Positions 20,236 through 32,547 are shown, counted from the stretch's first letter. The stretch: DNA of 64,000 nucleotides from Sthenelais limicola (GCA_942159475.1 OW804094.1:18333067-18397066), one strand, 5' to 3'. Numbers and translations: made by a program. The notes: generated from the sequence alone by a model not told the origin.

Positions 20236-20720
20236 ATGTATTCTCTGCCAATCCTGAGAGTTGGGGAGAGAAAATATTTAATAGTATTATTTAATTCTGA
20301 AGTAGAAGTTAGATGGGAATTATTGCCTGGCAGTATCCGGTATTGATATAGATTTATAAGTTAGATGTTAGATGTGCTGTTATATACCATTGGTAACTAG
20401 AGCATACCTGCTGCCAAACCACCGAATGTTTTCTAACAAACCCAAGCCTTTAAATGTAAGAACGAAAGATTGAATTAATATAACGGATTCAAAAAGAAAT
20501 GTCCATACAGTTAAAGCAAAATAGTTTATAGTGTACAAGTATTCGCAGATTATCAGTTCAAGCCACCATCCGATGCTTATTCCCTATAACCACAAGTCGA
20601 CTGGCTACATTATATATTTGATACCAGTCCAAAATCATCAGTCAGACACTAGAGTCAAAGTCTAGAAGTTAGAAGGATATGACTGTTAGAAGATAAATAG
20701 TGCATAAAATGAGAGTAAGA
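20236..20720. other. No recognisable feature
   Basis: AT-rich single-copy-looking DNA. Confidence 0.45.
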
Positions 20721-20955
20721 GGGTCAGATTTTTAGAAAATGTACAATTCGCCTTCACCAATCCTCTCAAATAATCCACATTTAAGACAAAAATGAGCTTC
20801 AAAATGCAGTTTAATATAACAGAACTGATACTTTAAATCAATGCAATACCAAATGTACTCAGATTTACCCGGTATTCATCATTTTCCAGCCTGCTTTAGC
20901 AGAATTTACTAAATGTGTACAGCTGCCGATTGTACATTTTCTGAAAATCTGACCC
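20721..20955 (+). mobile_element. Family A MITE, copy 14
   Basis: Complete, second subfamily, exact AAGA duplication. The non-AT target is useful because it fixes the duplication length at four. Confidence 0.95.
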
Positions 20956-21257
20956 AAGAGTCGTCTGTGGTGGTGGTGGTGGTGGGCCAAGTAGGTCAGT
21001 TGACATGATAATTACATTAAGTACTAATTACCAGCACTGGGCCATTATTAACATAATTATATAAGCATAGGCGGGCGCCCCCACCTACCCCCAACCGATC
21101 TCCTTACCGCACGGGCAGAGGCAAAATATTGACTTGTCCTTATACTAAATCTCATAGGATCAAGTCTTTATATAATTTATAGACCTCTGTCTTAGAATAA
21201 GGCATACAATTGTGCCTTTCTTGTTTTTGGGGGTTTATTTTTTTTGTAGGCCTCGAC

Positions 21258-21325
21258 CCCTCCCCCCCTTCACCCCCCCCCCCCCCCCAAAAAAAAACAA
21301 AAAAAAACAACAACAACAAAAAAAC
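21258..21325 (+). repeat. C-run followed by A-rich run
   Basis: CCCCTTCACCCCCCCC then AAAAAAACAAAAAAAACAAC. Simple sequence. Confidence 0.9.
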
Positions 21326-21570
21326 AACCCAACTCTTTCATTCAAATCTGAAATGCTACCTGCCTTGCCCTTGGATATATTTTCCTTCAAATTATCTCTT
21401 CTTTACTCACAATATATTAAATTCAATGTTTAAACTTAGGGCGTAAAATCGGATCACAATGGGAAAAACACAACTATTTGTTTAATCACGAACCTTGGAT
21501 AAACATGTATCTATGAGCAATTATGGGAAACCCTTAATAAGCATTGGCAGATTATTTAGAGGTAATCTAT

Positions 21571-23072
21571 ATATGAGCAATTCCACCAAAAATGCCACAT
21601 TTGGCCATCCAGGGCTGAAAATTCACAATTTTTTAAGATTCCTCCCATTGATTTATTTTTTTTCGTACATAAACTAGATATATTGCTGCTAATATAGACG
21701 AAATTGGGAACGTTAATAATGAATATTGTGGTCAGGGCAGCTTGGGAGACACAGTGATCTCTATTCTATAAGGGCAAAGGGGAAAGGTACATAATTTGTA
21801 CATAAATGAGGAGTTAATTAGAAATAAATAATAAAAATGTATGCATAATGTTTTTAATTTGTGTGTACCTGATAGATCTTGATATAAGGGTCATAATGCT
21901 CTTTAGTTTGTGAAAATATTCCAACTAGAAGAAAAGTTAGAGCCAAATAACCATTCAGTAATGGTAATGGTAATGGCAGCGGTACAGGTCATAGGTCATT
22001 GACCCTCTGGCCCATTATGTACATAAAACCCATTATATCTAGAATATGTACAAAACTATCAATTACATGATTTCCCCCTCGTTTTTCTGTTCAGTTGAGT
22101 TGCATACATGTTTTGGTTGTTTATGAAGGTAGATATAAGGTATATTTAGGTATTTAGAGGAAAAATTAGTGGGGAAAACTTAAAAAAAGATAGTTTCAAC
22201 CCCCCTCCAGACCCCCGCCCCCTCTAGACCCCCGTCACGGCGACATGGGCGCCCTCTAGACCCCCGTTACGGCGACATACTGTTTTTGCTTGTTGCTACC
22301 ATCTCAAGTATGACAAAAACAAATTTTGTATTTATTTATTTTCCCTTGTGTTTCTTACACATTATAATGCTGATAGAAAATAATTTATGCTAATATTAAT
22401 TTATTTATTGCTGAAACCTAGACCCCCGTTACGGCGACATTAATATACCCCAAAACTTTTTTCAGAATTCTGATCCCATTATTTAGTAGGAAGGATTAAG
22501 CTGGAGATTTTTTAATGAATATAATGGATGTACTAATCATAAACAATGATATAAGTAATGGTGGTAAGGGGGGTTTCATTTTTAGTTCTTCTAGGTCTAT
22601 ATGTTCAAAAGAAAATTTAGACCCCCGTTACTGCGACAGGGGCTACCCCATAATCAACTTTACATAATATCATCAAGAAATGACTTGAAAAGTTGAAAAT
22701 TATTGGTTTTTTAAAAAAAAAACATTATTTCAGAGTAATCATTGTCCCTCTAGCTCATTATGCCCATAAAACGCATTATATTGAGAATATTTATAAGTTT
22801 TTTCCCACATAAAACTGTTTGTATTTTTTAAAGAGGGATTCTGATAGGAAAATCTGTGTGTTTTATGGGTGATTCTGGCAGAAAAATAAGCATTTTCTTG
22901 GCCTCACGATTAAAAAACAACAAAAAACTTTGTAGGATACTTCCCCCTAGGCGACTTTTTTCCCCTGGATCCGAAAATAACAACGAAAATAATCTCAGAT
23001 AAATATTTTAGCTTCTGGAGGAGCTCTTTTATTTTAACCCAAATGATGCACTTTTGGTGGAATTGCTCATAT
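21571..23072. mobile_element. Element H, 1.5-kb TIR-bounded element
   Basis: Outer inverted repeats of ~33 bases begin ATATGAGCAATTCCACCAAA at 21571 and return as the complement at 23041-23072. Inside, GACCCCCGTTACGGCGACAT occurs near 22225, 22256, 22419 and 22620 (two copies with one or two changes). A ~60-bp segment (CTCATTATGCCCATAAAAC type) occurs at 21995 and again at 22739. No coding frame of transposase size is present, so it would be non-autonomous. Alternatively the inverted ends could be two halves of an older repeat. Confidence 0.6.
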
Positions 23073-23288
23073 AGCGATCTATAGCTATGACATAAAAGAG
23101 GAAGATAAGGTGAGAGAGGAAGGAACTGATAAGGTTTCAGTCGTCTGGTGATATGTCTGGACCTTTCTAGCCGTTCACCAATGCTGCTTCTCATACGTCT
23201 ACATATCAAAAGATTGCTTTGGTTCGAGCAAAATATAATATAGTATTATATCCTTTTTTATTTTCTATCGTCCCATATACAAAACTTA

Positions 23289-23403
23289 ATAGGAGACTTG
23301 CATGCATGTGCCACTGCGCATGTCTATAACATTGCATCCTGGGATGGATTCTGTTGAAATTTGACATGCAAATATTTGACAATATTTTATCCCAAATTGC
23401 AGC
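23289..23403 (+). mobile_element. Family E MITE, left-end fragment
   Basis: ATAGGAGACTTGCATG, CCACTGCGCATGTC, TGGGATGGATTCTGTT and GACATGCAAATATTTGAC match the first third of 35432-35779. Confidence 0.8.
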
Positions 23404-23674
23404 TTATCGCTGGATGTGGAATCGAGGAATGTGGCAGTCTGGACCTGACTGAGACAGCAATACAGGTGATGGGTGTAGATCTATACTACATGTATGAAGC
23501 ACTTATCTTGTTCTCTGTGTTAGAGTATACCAAGTGTTGAAAGAGAAGCACTCACCTGAAACAAGAGAAGATACATTGATCAGTACATGTTAAACAGTTA
23601 AATGTGATAACAACAAAAACATTCATAATCAAGAATAATCTTTCAACAATATTCTCAAGTATATTATCTAACTC

Positions 23675-23882
23675 TAGGGAGGTTCAGCAAGTCCTATACG
23701 TAAACGTATCCGTATCTCTGATATAACAAAACATACGTGAAAAGTATGAAAGAGGTTCGGCAAAATATGGCGGGAAAAACAAGGTGAGAGAATTCATTAT
23801 ACATAAAAATACGACCTAAGTCACAGAAAAAATACGGATACGGTTACGTAATTGAGATACGTTTGCTTGCAGAAACTCCCTA
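23675..23882 (+). mobile_element. Family F MITE, complete copy
   Basis: Inverted ends TAGGGAGGTTCAGCAAG and the complement of CTTGCAGAAACTCCCTA. The block ACGTAAACGTATCCGTATCT appears near one end and inverted, with changes, near the other. The terminal TA may be the target duplication. Confidence 0.82.
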
Positions 23883-24032
23883 TTATCATCGTCATACTAT
23901 CTTCTCCTTGGCACCAAATATATCAATGTTAGAAACAGACTTGTCCCTGGATTGTTTTCCTTATAAGTAGAGGAATCAAACAGCCTAAGCCTGATGAGCC
24001 TATTGACATAGTCTGAGGCATTTGGTGCTAGC

Positions 24033-24440
24033 CTATAGTCTGTCCGAAAAGTAGTTGACACGTGATTCCTTAGCCCCTTTAAGGGGAGGGAAAAGTGGGA
24101 GATTTCTGATTTCTATTTATGACAAGGACCTGTCCACTCTTTGCCCAGCGAGTTGCTTATTGCAATCAACCATGGGGAAACAGGACCTGTATAACCAGCT
24201 CTTCCTTCCTTTTAACCAAAACAACAGCTGCAGCACATGGAACAGAGACAGTACAATACAGTACAGCTGGACATTTGGCCATGGTTGGTCGCAAACGGCC
24301 ATGGTTGGTCGCAAACGGCCATGGTTGGTCGCAAACGGTGATTCTGGGACAATTAGTTTGAAGTCAAAATTCTCCCACTTTTCCCTCCCCTTAAAGGGAC
24401 TAAGGCATCACGTGTCAACTACTTTTCGGACAGACTATAG
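24033..24440. mobile_element. Element G, 408-bp element with ~68-bp TIRs
   Basis: Ends CTATAGTCTGTCCGAAAAGT and its complement, continuing through GTTGACACGTGAT, CCTTTAAGGGGAGGGAAAAG and GTGGGAGA. Three perfect tandem copies of a 20-bp unit (CCATGGTTGGTCGCAAACGG) occupy 24279-24338. The outermost TA looks like a Tc1/mariner-type target, which is an inference from the ends only. The 144-codon frame crossing it (24055-24489) reads through both TIRs and is not credible as a gene. Confidence 0.87.
24279..24338 (+). repeat. 20-bp unit, three perfect tandem copies
   Basis: CCATGGTTGGTCGCAAACGG three times inside element G, with no differences, so the amplification is probably recent. Confidence 0.97.
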
Positions 24441-24517
24441 ACAGAAATATTACATCAAAATCTCTGACATAGAGGGACTGAAAAAGTAGATAGATAAAGT
24501 CAAGTCACTTAAATGGA

Positions 24518-24689
24518 CAGTCTAGGACCAAACCCTCAGATCAGATAAGAATGGTATGTCAGTGATTGGACGCCTACTTCGCTAATCGGTTTCCTGTCGG
24601 TCTAATGGGGTTACAATGACATTTTGTGGTTTTAGGCGAGAGGCTTTCCCTCCGTTTGAAGGGACTCTCTTATTTTTGGGCCTAGACTG
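24518..24689 (+). mobile_element. Family B MITE, near-complete
   Basis: CAGTCTAGGACCAAACCC to TTTGGGCCTAGACTG, with one of the two interior near-repeats deleted. Confidence 0.9.
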
Positions 24690-25546
24690 GAAGGAAACAT
24701 ATTCTACTTGAAACACAATCCATTTCCTTGATAATCACGAAAGACAAACTGCCATTACCTCTATATCTCATCCTTTTTTCTTTACAAAAGTAAATAAACT
24801 AATTTGAAGTTTACGACGTGGCTAAATGATAAAATACCACAGGAAATGAGGAGTAATTAACAGTCAAATTACTTAAACCCCCTCGAGTTCTTTTTCCATT
24901 TAAAATTAAAATTTCTCTAACCCAAATGTTTATTAAAACAGGTGTTCTCATTTAGGAACAGCCTAGAGCTGTTGAGGGATATATTGTCACGAGTAGTCTT
25001 AAAAAATGGTTTCTCAACGACAAATGTTATTTTCCTTTATATTTTCAAACTATTTCCACCGTCTAATTGCTTGTCAAGTTGACCTATCTTGCCTAAGGTA
25101 GTATACTACTTTTCTTACTAGTCTAAACACCCTGTCAGTGTAAAAAGAAAATTGTCTTAACACAGGTCAAATACCAACAAGCTCACTCTAAAACAAATAT
25201 TTTCTAAATTTTATACATTTCATCCAACAAACTTTAACCGTCAGAGGATTATTTATTTCAAGGTGAAAAATCTTGAAAACCGTTCAGTAATTGATACTTT
25301 GAGGAAAACCTTGAAGCAGTGACTAATAAACGTGCAAATTATTTACAAATATTTTTACGAGCCTGAAGGCAATTTCCTAAGAGAGCCGAATGGTAATTGG
25401 ACATTCTTTGTTAATTAAGTTCATGATGGAAACTTTTAGCTCAAAGCTGCCGTCATTCCTCTCTGCTGGTGATGTTTCTAAAACAAGCATATTACCCCAA
25501 ACCTATTTAGTGTCTACGTCTTCTGAGATTCGCTAATGGTTGAATA
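24690..25546. other. AT-rich region, no recognisable gene
   Basis: No feature supported. Frames are short. Confidence 0.5.
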
Positions 25547-26867
25547 GGGGACGAGAAGAATGTAAGAAAGGGTAGGAGAACAGGAGGGGGAGGAGGAGGA
25601 GGAGGAGGAGGAGTGGGAGGAGCAGGGGAAGGGGGAGAGGGAGGAGGGAGAGGAGTAGCAGCAGGGTGAGGGGGGAGCAGGGGGAGGAAGAGGAGGAGGA
25701 GGAAGAGCAGGGGGAGGAAGAGGAGGAGCAGCAGGGGGAGGAGGAGGAGGAGCAGGGGGAGGAGGAGGAGGAGGAAGAGCAGGGGGAGGAAGAGGAGGAG
25801 CAGCAGGGGGAGGAGGAGGAGGAGGAGGAGCAGCAGCAGGGGGGGAGGAGGAGCAGGAGGAGGAGCAGGGGGAGGAGGAGGAGGAGGAGGAAGAGCAGGG
25901 GGAGGAAGAGGAGGAGCAGGAGCAGGAGGAGGAGGAGGAAGAGCAGGGGGAGGAAGAGGAGGAGCAGCAGCAGGAGGAGGAGGAGGAGCAGGGGGAGGAA
26001 GAGGAGGAGGAGGAGCAGCAGGAGGAGGAGGAGGAGCAGCAGGGGGAGGAAGAGGAGGAGGAGGAGCAGGGGGAGGAAGAGGAGGAGGAGGAGCAGGGGG
26101 AGGAGCAGGAGGAGGAGGAGGGGGAGGAGGAGCAGGGGGAGGAGCAGGAGGAGGAGGAGGGGGAGGAGGAGCAGGGGGAGGAGGAGGAGCAGGAAGAGCA
26201 GGGGGAGGAAGAGGAGGAGGAGGAGCAGGGGGAGGAGGAGGAGGAGCAGCAGGGGGAGGAGGAGGAGGAGGAGGGGGAGGAGGAGGAGGAGCAGCAGGAG
26301 GAGGAGGAGGAGCAGCAGGGGGAGGAGGAGGAGCAGCAGGGGGAGGAGGAGGAGGAGGAGGAGCAGGGGGAGGAGCAGGAGCAGCAGGGGGAGGAGGAGG
26401 AGGAGGAGGAGGAGCAGGGGGAGGAGGAGCAGGAGCAGGGGGAGGAGGAGGAGGAGGAGGAGGAAGAGGAGGAGCAGCAGGGGGAGGAGGAGGAGCAGGA
26501 GCAGGAGGTGGAGGAGGAGGAGGAGGTGGAGGAGGAGCAGGGGGAGGAGGAGGAGCAGGAAGAGCAGGGGGAGGAAGAGGAGGAGGAGGAGCAGGGGGAG
26601 GAGGAGGAGGAGCAGCAGGGGGAGGAGGAGGAGGAGGAGGGGGAGGAGGAGGAGGACGAGAGGGAGGAGAAGGGAGGAAGAAAGAAGAGAAGGAGGAGCA
26701 GTGGGAGAGGAGGGGCAGGAGGGAGGAGCAGGAGCAAGAGCAGGAGCAAGAGCAGGAGAAGGAGAAGAAGGAGCAGAAACAGGAGGGGCAGCAGCAAGAG
26801 GAGCCGGAGCCGGAGGAGCACAAGGAGGAGGGGGAACAGGAGCAGGAGCAGCAGCAGGGGGAGCAGA
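25547..26867 (+). repeat. 1.3-kb homopurine GGA/GCA tract
   Basis: Almost all A and G on the plus strand, with C only in GCAG. Frequent unit GGAGGAGGAGCAGGGGGA with a recurring GGAAGAGGAGGAG variant. Frames of 400-490 codons on both strands (Glu/Arg-rich, Pro/Ala-, Ser- or Leu-rich) are products of the composition: six overlapping long frames cannot all be genes, and none has an exon-like boundary. The tract is expected to form GGA-type quadruplexes or triplexes. Confidence 0.93.
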
Positions 26868-28555
26868 ACCACCTTTAAAACTTGAAGGATTCATAAATGA
26901 ATAAAAACCCACAAGCAATTCAGCTAATAAAGTAAAATCTTCAAGTATGAAGCAGAAATAGCAGAAGATGTTGGGTAACTCGTTATAGCCAGGTGAGTAA
27001 CTCTCTAACAAATACAAGACACATTTTGAGACTCGGACCTATAGATGCATTCCATTCTTAGGATGGGACATATCTATAGTTAGTGAGTGAGCCCATAGCA
27101 GGACCCTGTTACTTAGATCAATACACCCTTACTGAGATAATAGAGCAGTTGTGCGCATGTCTAAACTGGAGGATTGTGGGATTTTGTTTTAAATATTTTA
27201 TTCAGCATTAGACCATAGATATTATTTTCATTTCGAGCTGATTTACCTGTACAGATCAAAATGTATCATAATAGAAAAGCAAATAACAAAACATTGCACT
27301 CTTTTTTTTTTCTTTTTTTTGACATTGTACTCTACAGTAGTAGAAAATATCAGGACGGTAAAAACCTATAATTTCGACAAAGTAGACACTGTACCTAGAA
27401 GTGTACCTATTTAAGTAGTTTTCAATTAATACTGGTAGGAAGAAAAGTCAAAGGTCCAGACTAAAGTAACACTTATGTATTTAATAATCATCCTGCTAAA
27501 CTCATGTAATCTTACTTAGAAAGAGAGAAATGTAAACAGAGAGTCAAAATTTATATACCTTTTCAATGATTCGCTCGATGTATCATTAACTTTACCTGTT
27601 ATTTACATGGTTTTTTTAAAATAAAGATCGGGTGTTGGACAAAAAAAATATTGGTAGGAATGATATCTTTCCATTGTTCCTAGATGATGTTTATGATTAT
27701 GTGACCTATAGATTGTTTCTGATTTGGACATGTTGACCATCTGCTGCTTGTAACTGATTGTGCTTTAGGTTTGTTAATTTTTTTATTTTTTTTTTATTTT
27801 TGCCTCAACCTTTTATTTCTTTCACATGTTAGACAAAAAGCGTTGGATCTGTTACATCTAGGATAAAAAACACTCGATTAGAGTCTCTTGTTTTTCCTAT
27901 GGGAGGAGCTCGTACACCTTTTTATACATAAACATGTCATGTTTTTGCTGCCTTTTTATGATGTTTTTATTTTATTCTATCGATAAACACATCGATGTCT
28001 ACCATTAGGTTTGACCACAACCTATTTTTTTCCTTCTTTTTTTCACCTCTGCTTGTGTTATTAATAAAAAGATAAACCCATTAGTTAGGCACAATATTCG
28101 TCAGCAAGTAAGAGTCTCTATAAAATCGTTTGACCATTGAGAACTTTAAACTGGTATGAACATTCCTTAAGTATTGATAAATATAACAATAATGGTAAAA
28201 CAAATGATAATAAAAGATACTCAAAAGTGAACATTTAGAGCAATGGGCTGTGGGTTCATACATATATAAGTTATAAGCACTATGGACGCAGAAGGGGTCA
28301 GGTGAAGGTCAGGCTTTACTATGGTGACGTAACCATGACATTGGTCAGTCAGCATGAGTTAGTTACATTAGTGCTATGTAATGGAGATGGGCTGGGTGGG
28401 ATATGATAGACTTGCTAATATCAAACAATAGTATTAATTGTAGGTCTTGTATGGCCTGTATTGGTTTCACTATATTAGCTTAAATATAGCCCTTTCACAT
28501 CATCTGTCTCATTGGTAACCAAATATTTTATTATTATCATCACTATTTTCATTTT
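26868..28555. other. AT-rich region, no recognisable gene
   Basis: T-runs near 27300, 27780 and 28025. No exon, RNA gene or repeat family could be supported. Confidence 0.5.
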
Positions 28556-28655
28556 GGTGAGGGAGGATGAGGAGTGAGAGAGAGGGAGGAGAAGGAGTGA
28601 GAGAGAGGGAGGAGAGGGAGGAGGAGGAAAAGAGGAAGAGGAAAAGGACGAGGAC
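28556..28655 (+). repeat. Purine tract (GAGA/GGA)
   Basis: GAGTGAGAGAGAGGGAGGAG is repeated twice, then GGAGGAGGAGGAAAAGAGG. Confidence 0.92.
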
Positions 28656-29187
28656 ATACTTTTTACGTGTCAAATTAGGGTCTAAATTTCTAAATTAAAA
28701 TAGGAAGAAAAACGTTTTAAAAAAATTGGTATAAAAGAGTTGTTCAGGTACTCCCCGGGCCACCTATCATAACTTTATACATAATACTCAATAAATCAAT
28801 GAATACCTAAATAACTTTTAAATGCATAATTTCCGTTAATAACTCATAACCTATGATGATCAATACCCAGCCAATATTGTTGTTTAAAACATCCCATGAT
28901 TACAATGAACGAGGTTACTGGATAACGATATATAAATATATAAATTTAATCTTAGAGCTAATATACATTAATGTATAATTACTACTAAGGTTTAATTGAG
29001 AAGCTTAATATAGGATTGTGCGGGAGACTTGGAGCAAGTCCAGGTTGAATCCCGGTGTGTGTTTGCTCTCACTGTTGTTACTTCACCTAAGCGCAGACGA
29101 GCCGATGATGAATTGATTAAATGGAGAATGTTAAAAATTAGGCGGATTTGGTGGTCACAAGTTCATGTACTCAAGTATAAACACATA

Positions 29188-29433
29188 ATCTCTCTCTCTC
29201 TCTTTCTCTCTCCCTCTTTCTCTTTCTCTCTGGCTCTCTCCATTATCTAGTGTCTAGTATCTCTCTCTCTCTTTCTTTCTTTCTTTCTCTCTCTCTGTGC
29301 CTCTCTCTTTCTTTCTCTTATCATGTATCAGTCTAATTATATCATTTCTCAAATAAAGAATTGCTTCATTTTCTTTTGCTATCTCTCTGTATCTCTTTTC
29401 TCACGGTCGCTTACTCCCAATCACTCTGTACCC

Positions 29434-29465
<32 letters not shown>

Positions 29466-29700
29466 TTCCCCATCACTCTGTTTCTCCGCCCCCACCCCCA
29501 CCCCTCTTGCTCTCTATCTCTATATATAATCTCTCTATTACTCTCCCCCCTCTCTCTCTCTCCCTTTCTGTCTGTATCTCTTTCCCTCTCTACCCTCTGT
29601 CTATCTCTCCCTGTCCTCTCTCTCTATCCCTCAGCCCCCCCCCCGCCCCCTCCTATTTCTTTCTCTTGTGGTACCCATTTGTTTCTATCCACGCATCTCT
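29188..29700 (+). repeat. Pyrimidine tract, CT microsatellite
   Basis: CTCTCTCTCT and TTTCTTTCTTTC runs, C-runs at 29430 and 29636. Opposite strand bias to the tracts at 28.6 and 30.9 kb. Frames inside are composition artefacts. Confidence 0.92.
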
Positions 29701-30867
29701 ATCTCAAATCCAGAAAACTATCTTGTCGCACATAGTAGTTGCTTAGTAAGCATCCAAACTAGGTTTTAGTTTCCATTTGACATTTCCATCTCATTCTAAT
29801 ATGACAAGATCTAAATTCTACCATGAAAAGCAGGGAAAAACTTATATGACATAATTGGATGGTTTGAAGCATAACGGTAAAACCGGAAAGGACTCGCGTT
29901 CAAGAACACTGCCTCCTTTGTTAACTTGTCATATTTTTTAGTTCCAACCCCATGATGTATTATCCCAACAGCCTATCTTTAATATATATTGATATTTATT
30001 TCTTAAATCAGACCACTTTGACACGTAGACTTATTAGAAAACGCCCAAGTCCTTTCGAAGGAAAACCTGTCGCTTTAAAAGGGAATTTTTAATGACACCA
30101 ATATATTCCAGTATGATAATAAAGGCTTGAATACCAGAAAGTTCCAGGAGTTATAAAGTAATGACATTAAACATTATTTTTCCACTAGAAAATTAATTAA
30201 CTATGAATTAAAGGAAATACATTTTTGGCTTATATTATCTATGTGTTCCAGCTTGAGATATATAACACATTGAATAAACAAGACTTAATATATCAAAGTC
30301 TCATCATTTACATCTATTTTTTTCTGTCTTGACATATCAGATGAACAGTATCTGAGGCGAAATTGTATAGTATGTCTTCTGTGGTAATGCTGCAACAGGA
30401 TGCAATGCAATATCAATGTGAATATCAAATTACACACAAATGCATTTTCCTCTAGACATAGTACATGTTTTGTGTTCTGATCGATCTGGTTCACACGTAA
30501 AATAAATAAAATCTGAATAAAAAAAAACTTATAGAGCACAACGTCTGATGGTTTAGCAATGACAAAGTACAATGTCAATAGGACATGAACATAATATAAA
30601 ATATTAATGTGAATATAAATTACAAAACATGAATCTATTGTTCTCTAGAAAAAGAAAAAAATATTGTTGACCGCCCATTGGTACACCTAGCCCCCTCCCC
30701 GCTCATCCTTTATTTGACCTTTGACCTTTATTCATTACCAAGTGAGACCTTTCCCCCAGAGTGGGGCGTAGAGACAGACACACACATATACACAGAGCTC
30801 CAATCTCTCTGACATTTAAATACATAGGTGCAGTATCACTCTCTCATCCAGGCTTTTTAACATGGAG
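29701..30867. other. AT-rich region, no recognisable gene
   Basis: A ~97-codon minus frame at 30285-30578 has no recognisable domain and ordinary AT-driven composition. Confidence 0.45.
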
Positions 30868-31850
30868 TCAGTGCGAGGAAAGGGGGGCAGAAGGGAAGGG
30901 AGGGAGAGAGGGGGGACAGGGGGTAGGGAGGGAGGAAAGGGGGGCAGAAGGGAAGGGAGGGGGGAGGGGGACAGGGAGGGAGGAAAGGGGGGCAGAAGGG
31001 AAGGGAGGGGGTAGGGGGGACAGGGAGGGGGAAAGGGGGGCAGAAGGGAAGGGAGGGAGAGAGAGGGGGACAGGGAGGGAGGAAAGGGGGGCAGAAGGGA
31101 AAGGAGGGAGAGAGAGAGGGGAGAAGGGGGTAGGGAGGGAGGAAAGGGGGGCAGAAGGGAAGGGAGGGGGAGGGGGACAGGGAGGGAGGAAAGGGGGGCA
31201 GAAGGGAAGGGAGAGAAGAGGGAGGACAGGGAGGGAGGAAAGGGGGGCAGAAGGGAAGGGAGGGAGAGAGAGAGGGGGGACAGGGAGGGAGGAAAGGGGG
31301 GCAGAAGGGAAGGGAGGGAGAGAGAGAGGGGGGACAGGGAGGGAGGAAAGGGGGGCAGAAGGGAGGGAGAGAGAGAGAGGGGGGGACAGGGAGGGGGGAA
31401 AGGGGGCAGAAGGGAAGGGAGGGAAGAGGGGGGACAGGAAGGGAGGAAAGGGGGCAGAAGGAAAGGGAGGGGAGAGGGAGGACAGGGAGGGAGGAAAGGG
31501 GGGCAGAAGGAAAGGGAGAGGAGAGGGAGGACAGGGGGCAGAAGGGAAGGGGGGAGAGAGGGGAGAGGGAGGGAAACAGGGAGGAAGGGATAGACAGAAA
31601 GAGCGAATGACAGTGGGCAAGGAAGGAAAAGACAGAAAGAATGAAGAGAGCGAGAGAAAGAGAGAGAAAGGGAGAGGGAGAGAAAGAGAGGGAGGGAGAG
31701 AAAGAGAGGGAGAGAGAGAGAGAGATGGGGGGGGCGAGAGAGAAAGGGAGAGGGAGAGAAAGACAGGGAGGGAGAGAAAGAGAGGGAGAGAGAGATATGG
31801 GGGGGGGGGGCGGGGGGCGAGAGGAAAAGAGGGAGAGAGAAAATCCAGAG
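30868..31850 (+). repeat. ~50-bp homopurine minisatellite plus GA tract
   Basis: Units of 45-60 bp with AGGAAAGGGGGGCAGAAGGG and GGGACAGGGAGGG, starting at 30876, 30933, 30981, 31029 and so on for about 14 units. From 31600 it passes into GAGAGAAAGGGAGAG repeats. Frames of 250-390 codons on both strands are artefacts of the same kind as at 25.5 kb. Confidence 0.93.
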
Positions 31851-32313
31851 AATAGTGTGTGTGTCAGAAGGAGAGGCAAAAAGAGGACCAACATCCATTC
31901 TTTTCCGGGCCAATAGCCAATTAAGAATGGCAGTACATAAAAAGATAATAAAACTACATTAAAAAAAGAATAGCAATATACTTTTTCAAGCTTATGGCAA
32001 AATATAACTTTTTCTGCCAATAACATTATATAAGTACATTTACCCTGGGAAGCAATTCACCTATATCTGTAACTTACAAAAGGCAGTTCAAACTAAATTC
32101 ACGCCAAAAAGATTAAAATATTTCAAATAGGGAATAGAGTGGATGTTAGAATAGGTAAAACAGCGCAGTTAGCTGCACTGGATCCGGGGAAAGGTTATAA
32201 AAACAATATTCTACCACATATCGGCTTTGAATACATTCCATATTTACTGAGTTTGAGCCTTTTTAGCTGAAGCATTCCCAACATCTATAAATATGGAAAT
32301 CAGGAGATATGAA
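31851..32313. other. No recognisable feature
   Basis: AT-rich, no repeat match, apart from the flanking repeat of copy 15. Confidence 0.45.
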
Positions 32314-32547
32314 TGGGTCAGATTTTCAGAAAATGTAATTGGCCTTCACCAATCCTCTCAAATAACCCAATTTTCAGACGAAAATAAAGTTAAAAATACA
32401 GTTCAAGCTAACCAAACAGATTGCTAGAATCAATGCAATGACAAATATACTCGAATTTACTTAGTATTGACCAAATTTCAGCTTAAATTAGCTTAATTTG
32501 CTAAATGTATACAGCTGTCAATTGTACATTTTCTGAAAATCTGGCCC
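32314..32547 (+). mobile_element. Family A MITE, copy 15
   Basis: Complete except for a small deletion in the left terminal repeat. Flanked by similar ~25-base sequences (AAATATGGAAATCAGGAGAT on the left, AAATATGGAAATCATGAAGG on the right). Confidence 0.9.

Noticed and set aside
24055..24489. 144-codon plus-strand frame
   Set aside because: It crosses both terminal repeats of element G and its triple 20-bp repeat.
25507..27017. Frames of 400-490 codons, Pro/Ala-, Leu-, Ser- or Glu/Arg-rich
   Set aside because: Six overlapping frames over a homopurine tract. The residues follow directly from GGA/GCA repeats.
29050..29065. GGTTGAATCCCGG, like a tRNA B box
   Set aside because: No A box at the right distance and no cloverleaf.
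30761..32026. Frames of 250-390 codons, Gly/Arg/Glu-rich or Pro/Leu/Ser-rich
   Set aside because: Homopurine minisatellite. Same argument as above.
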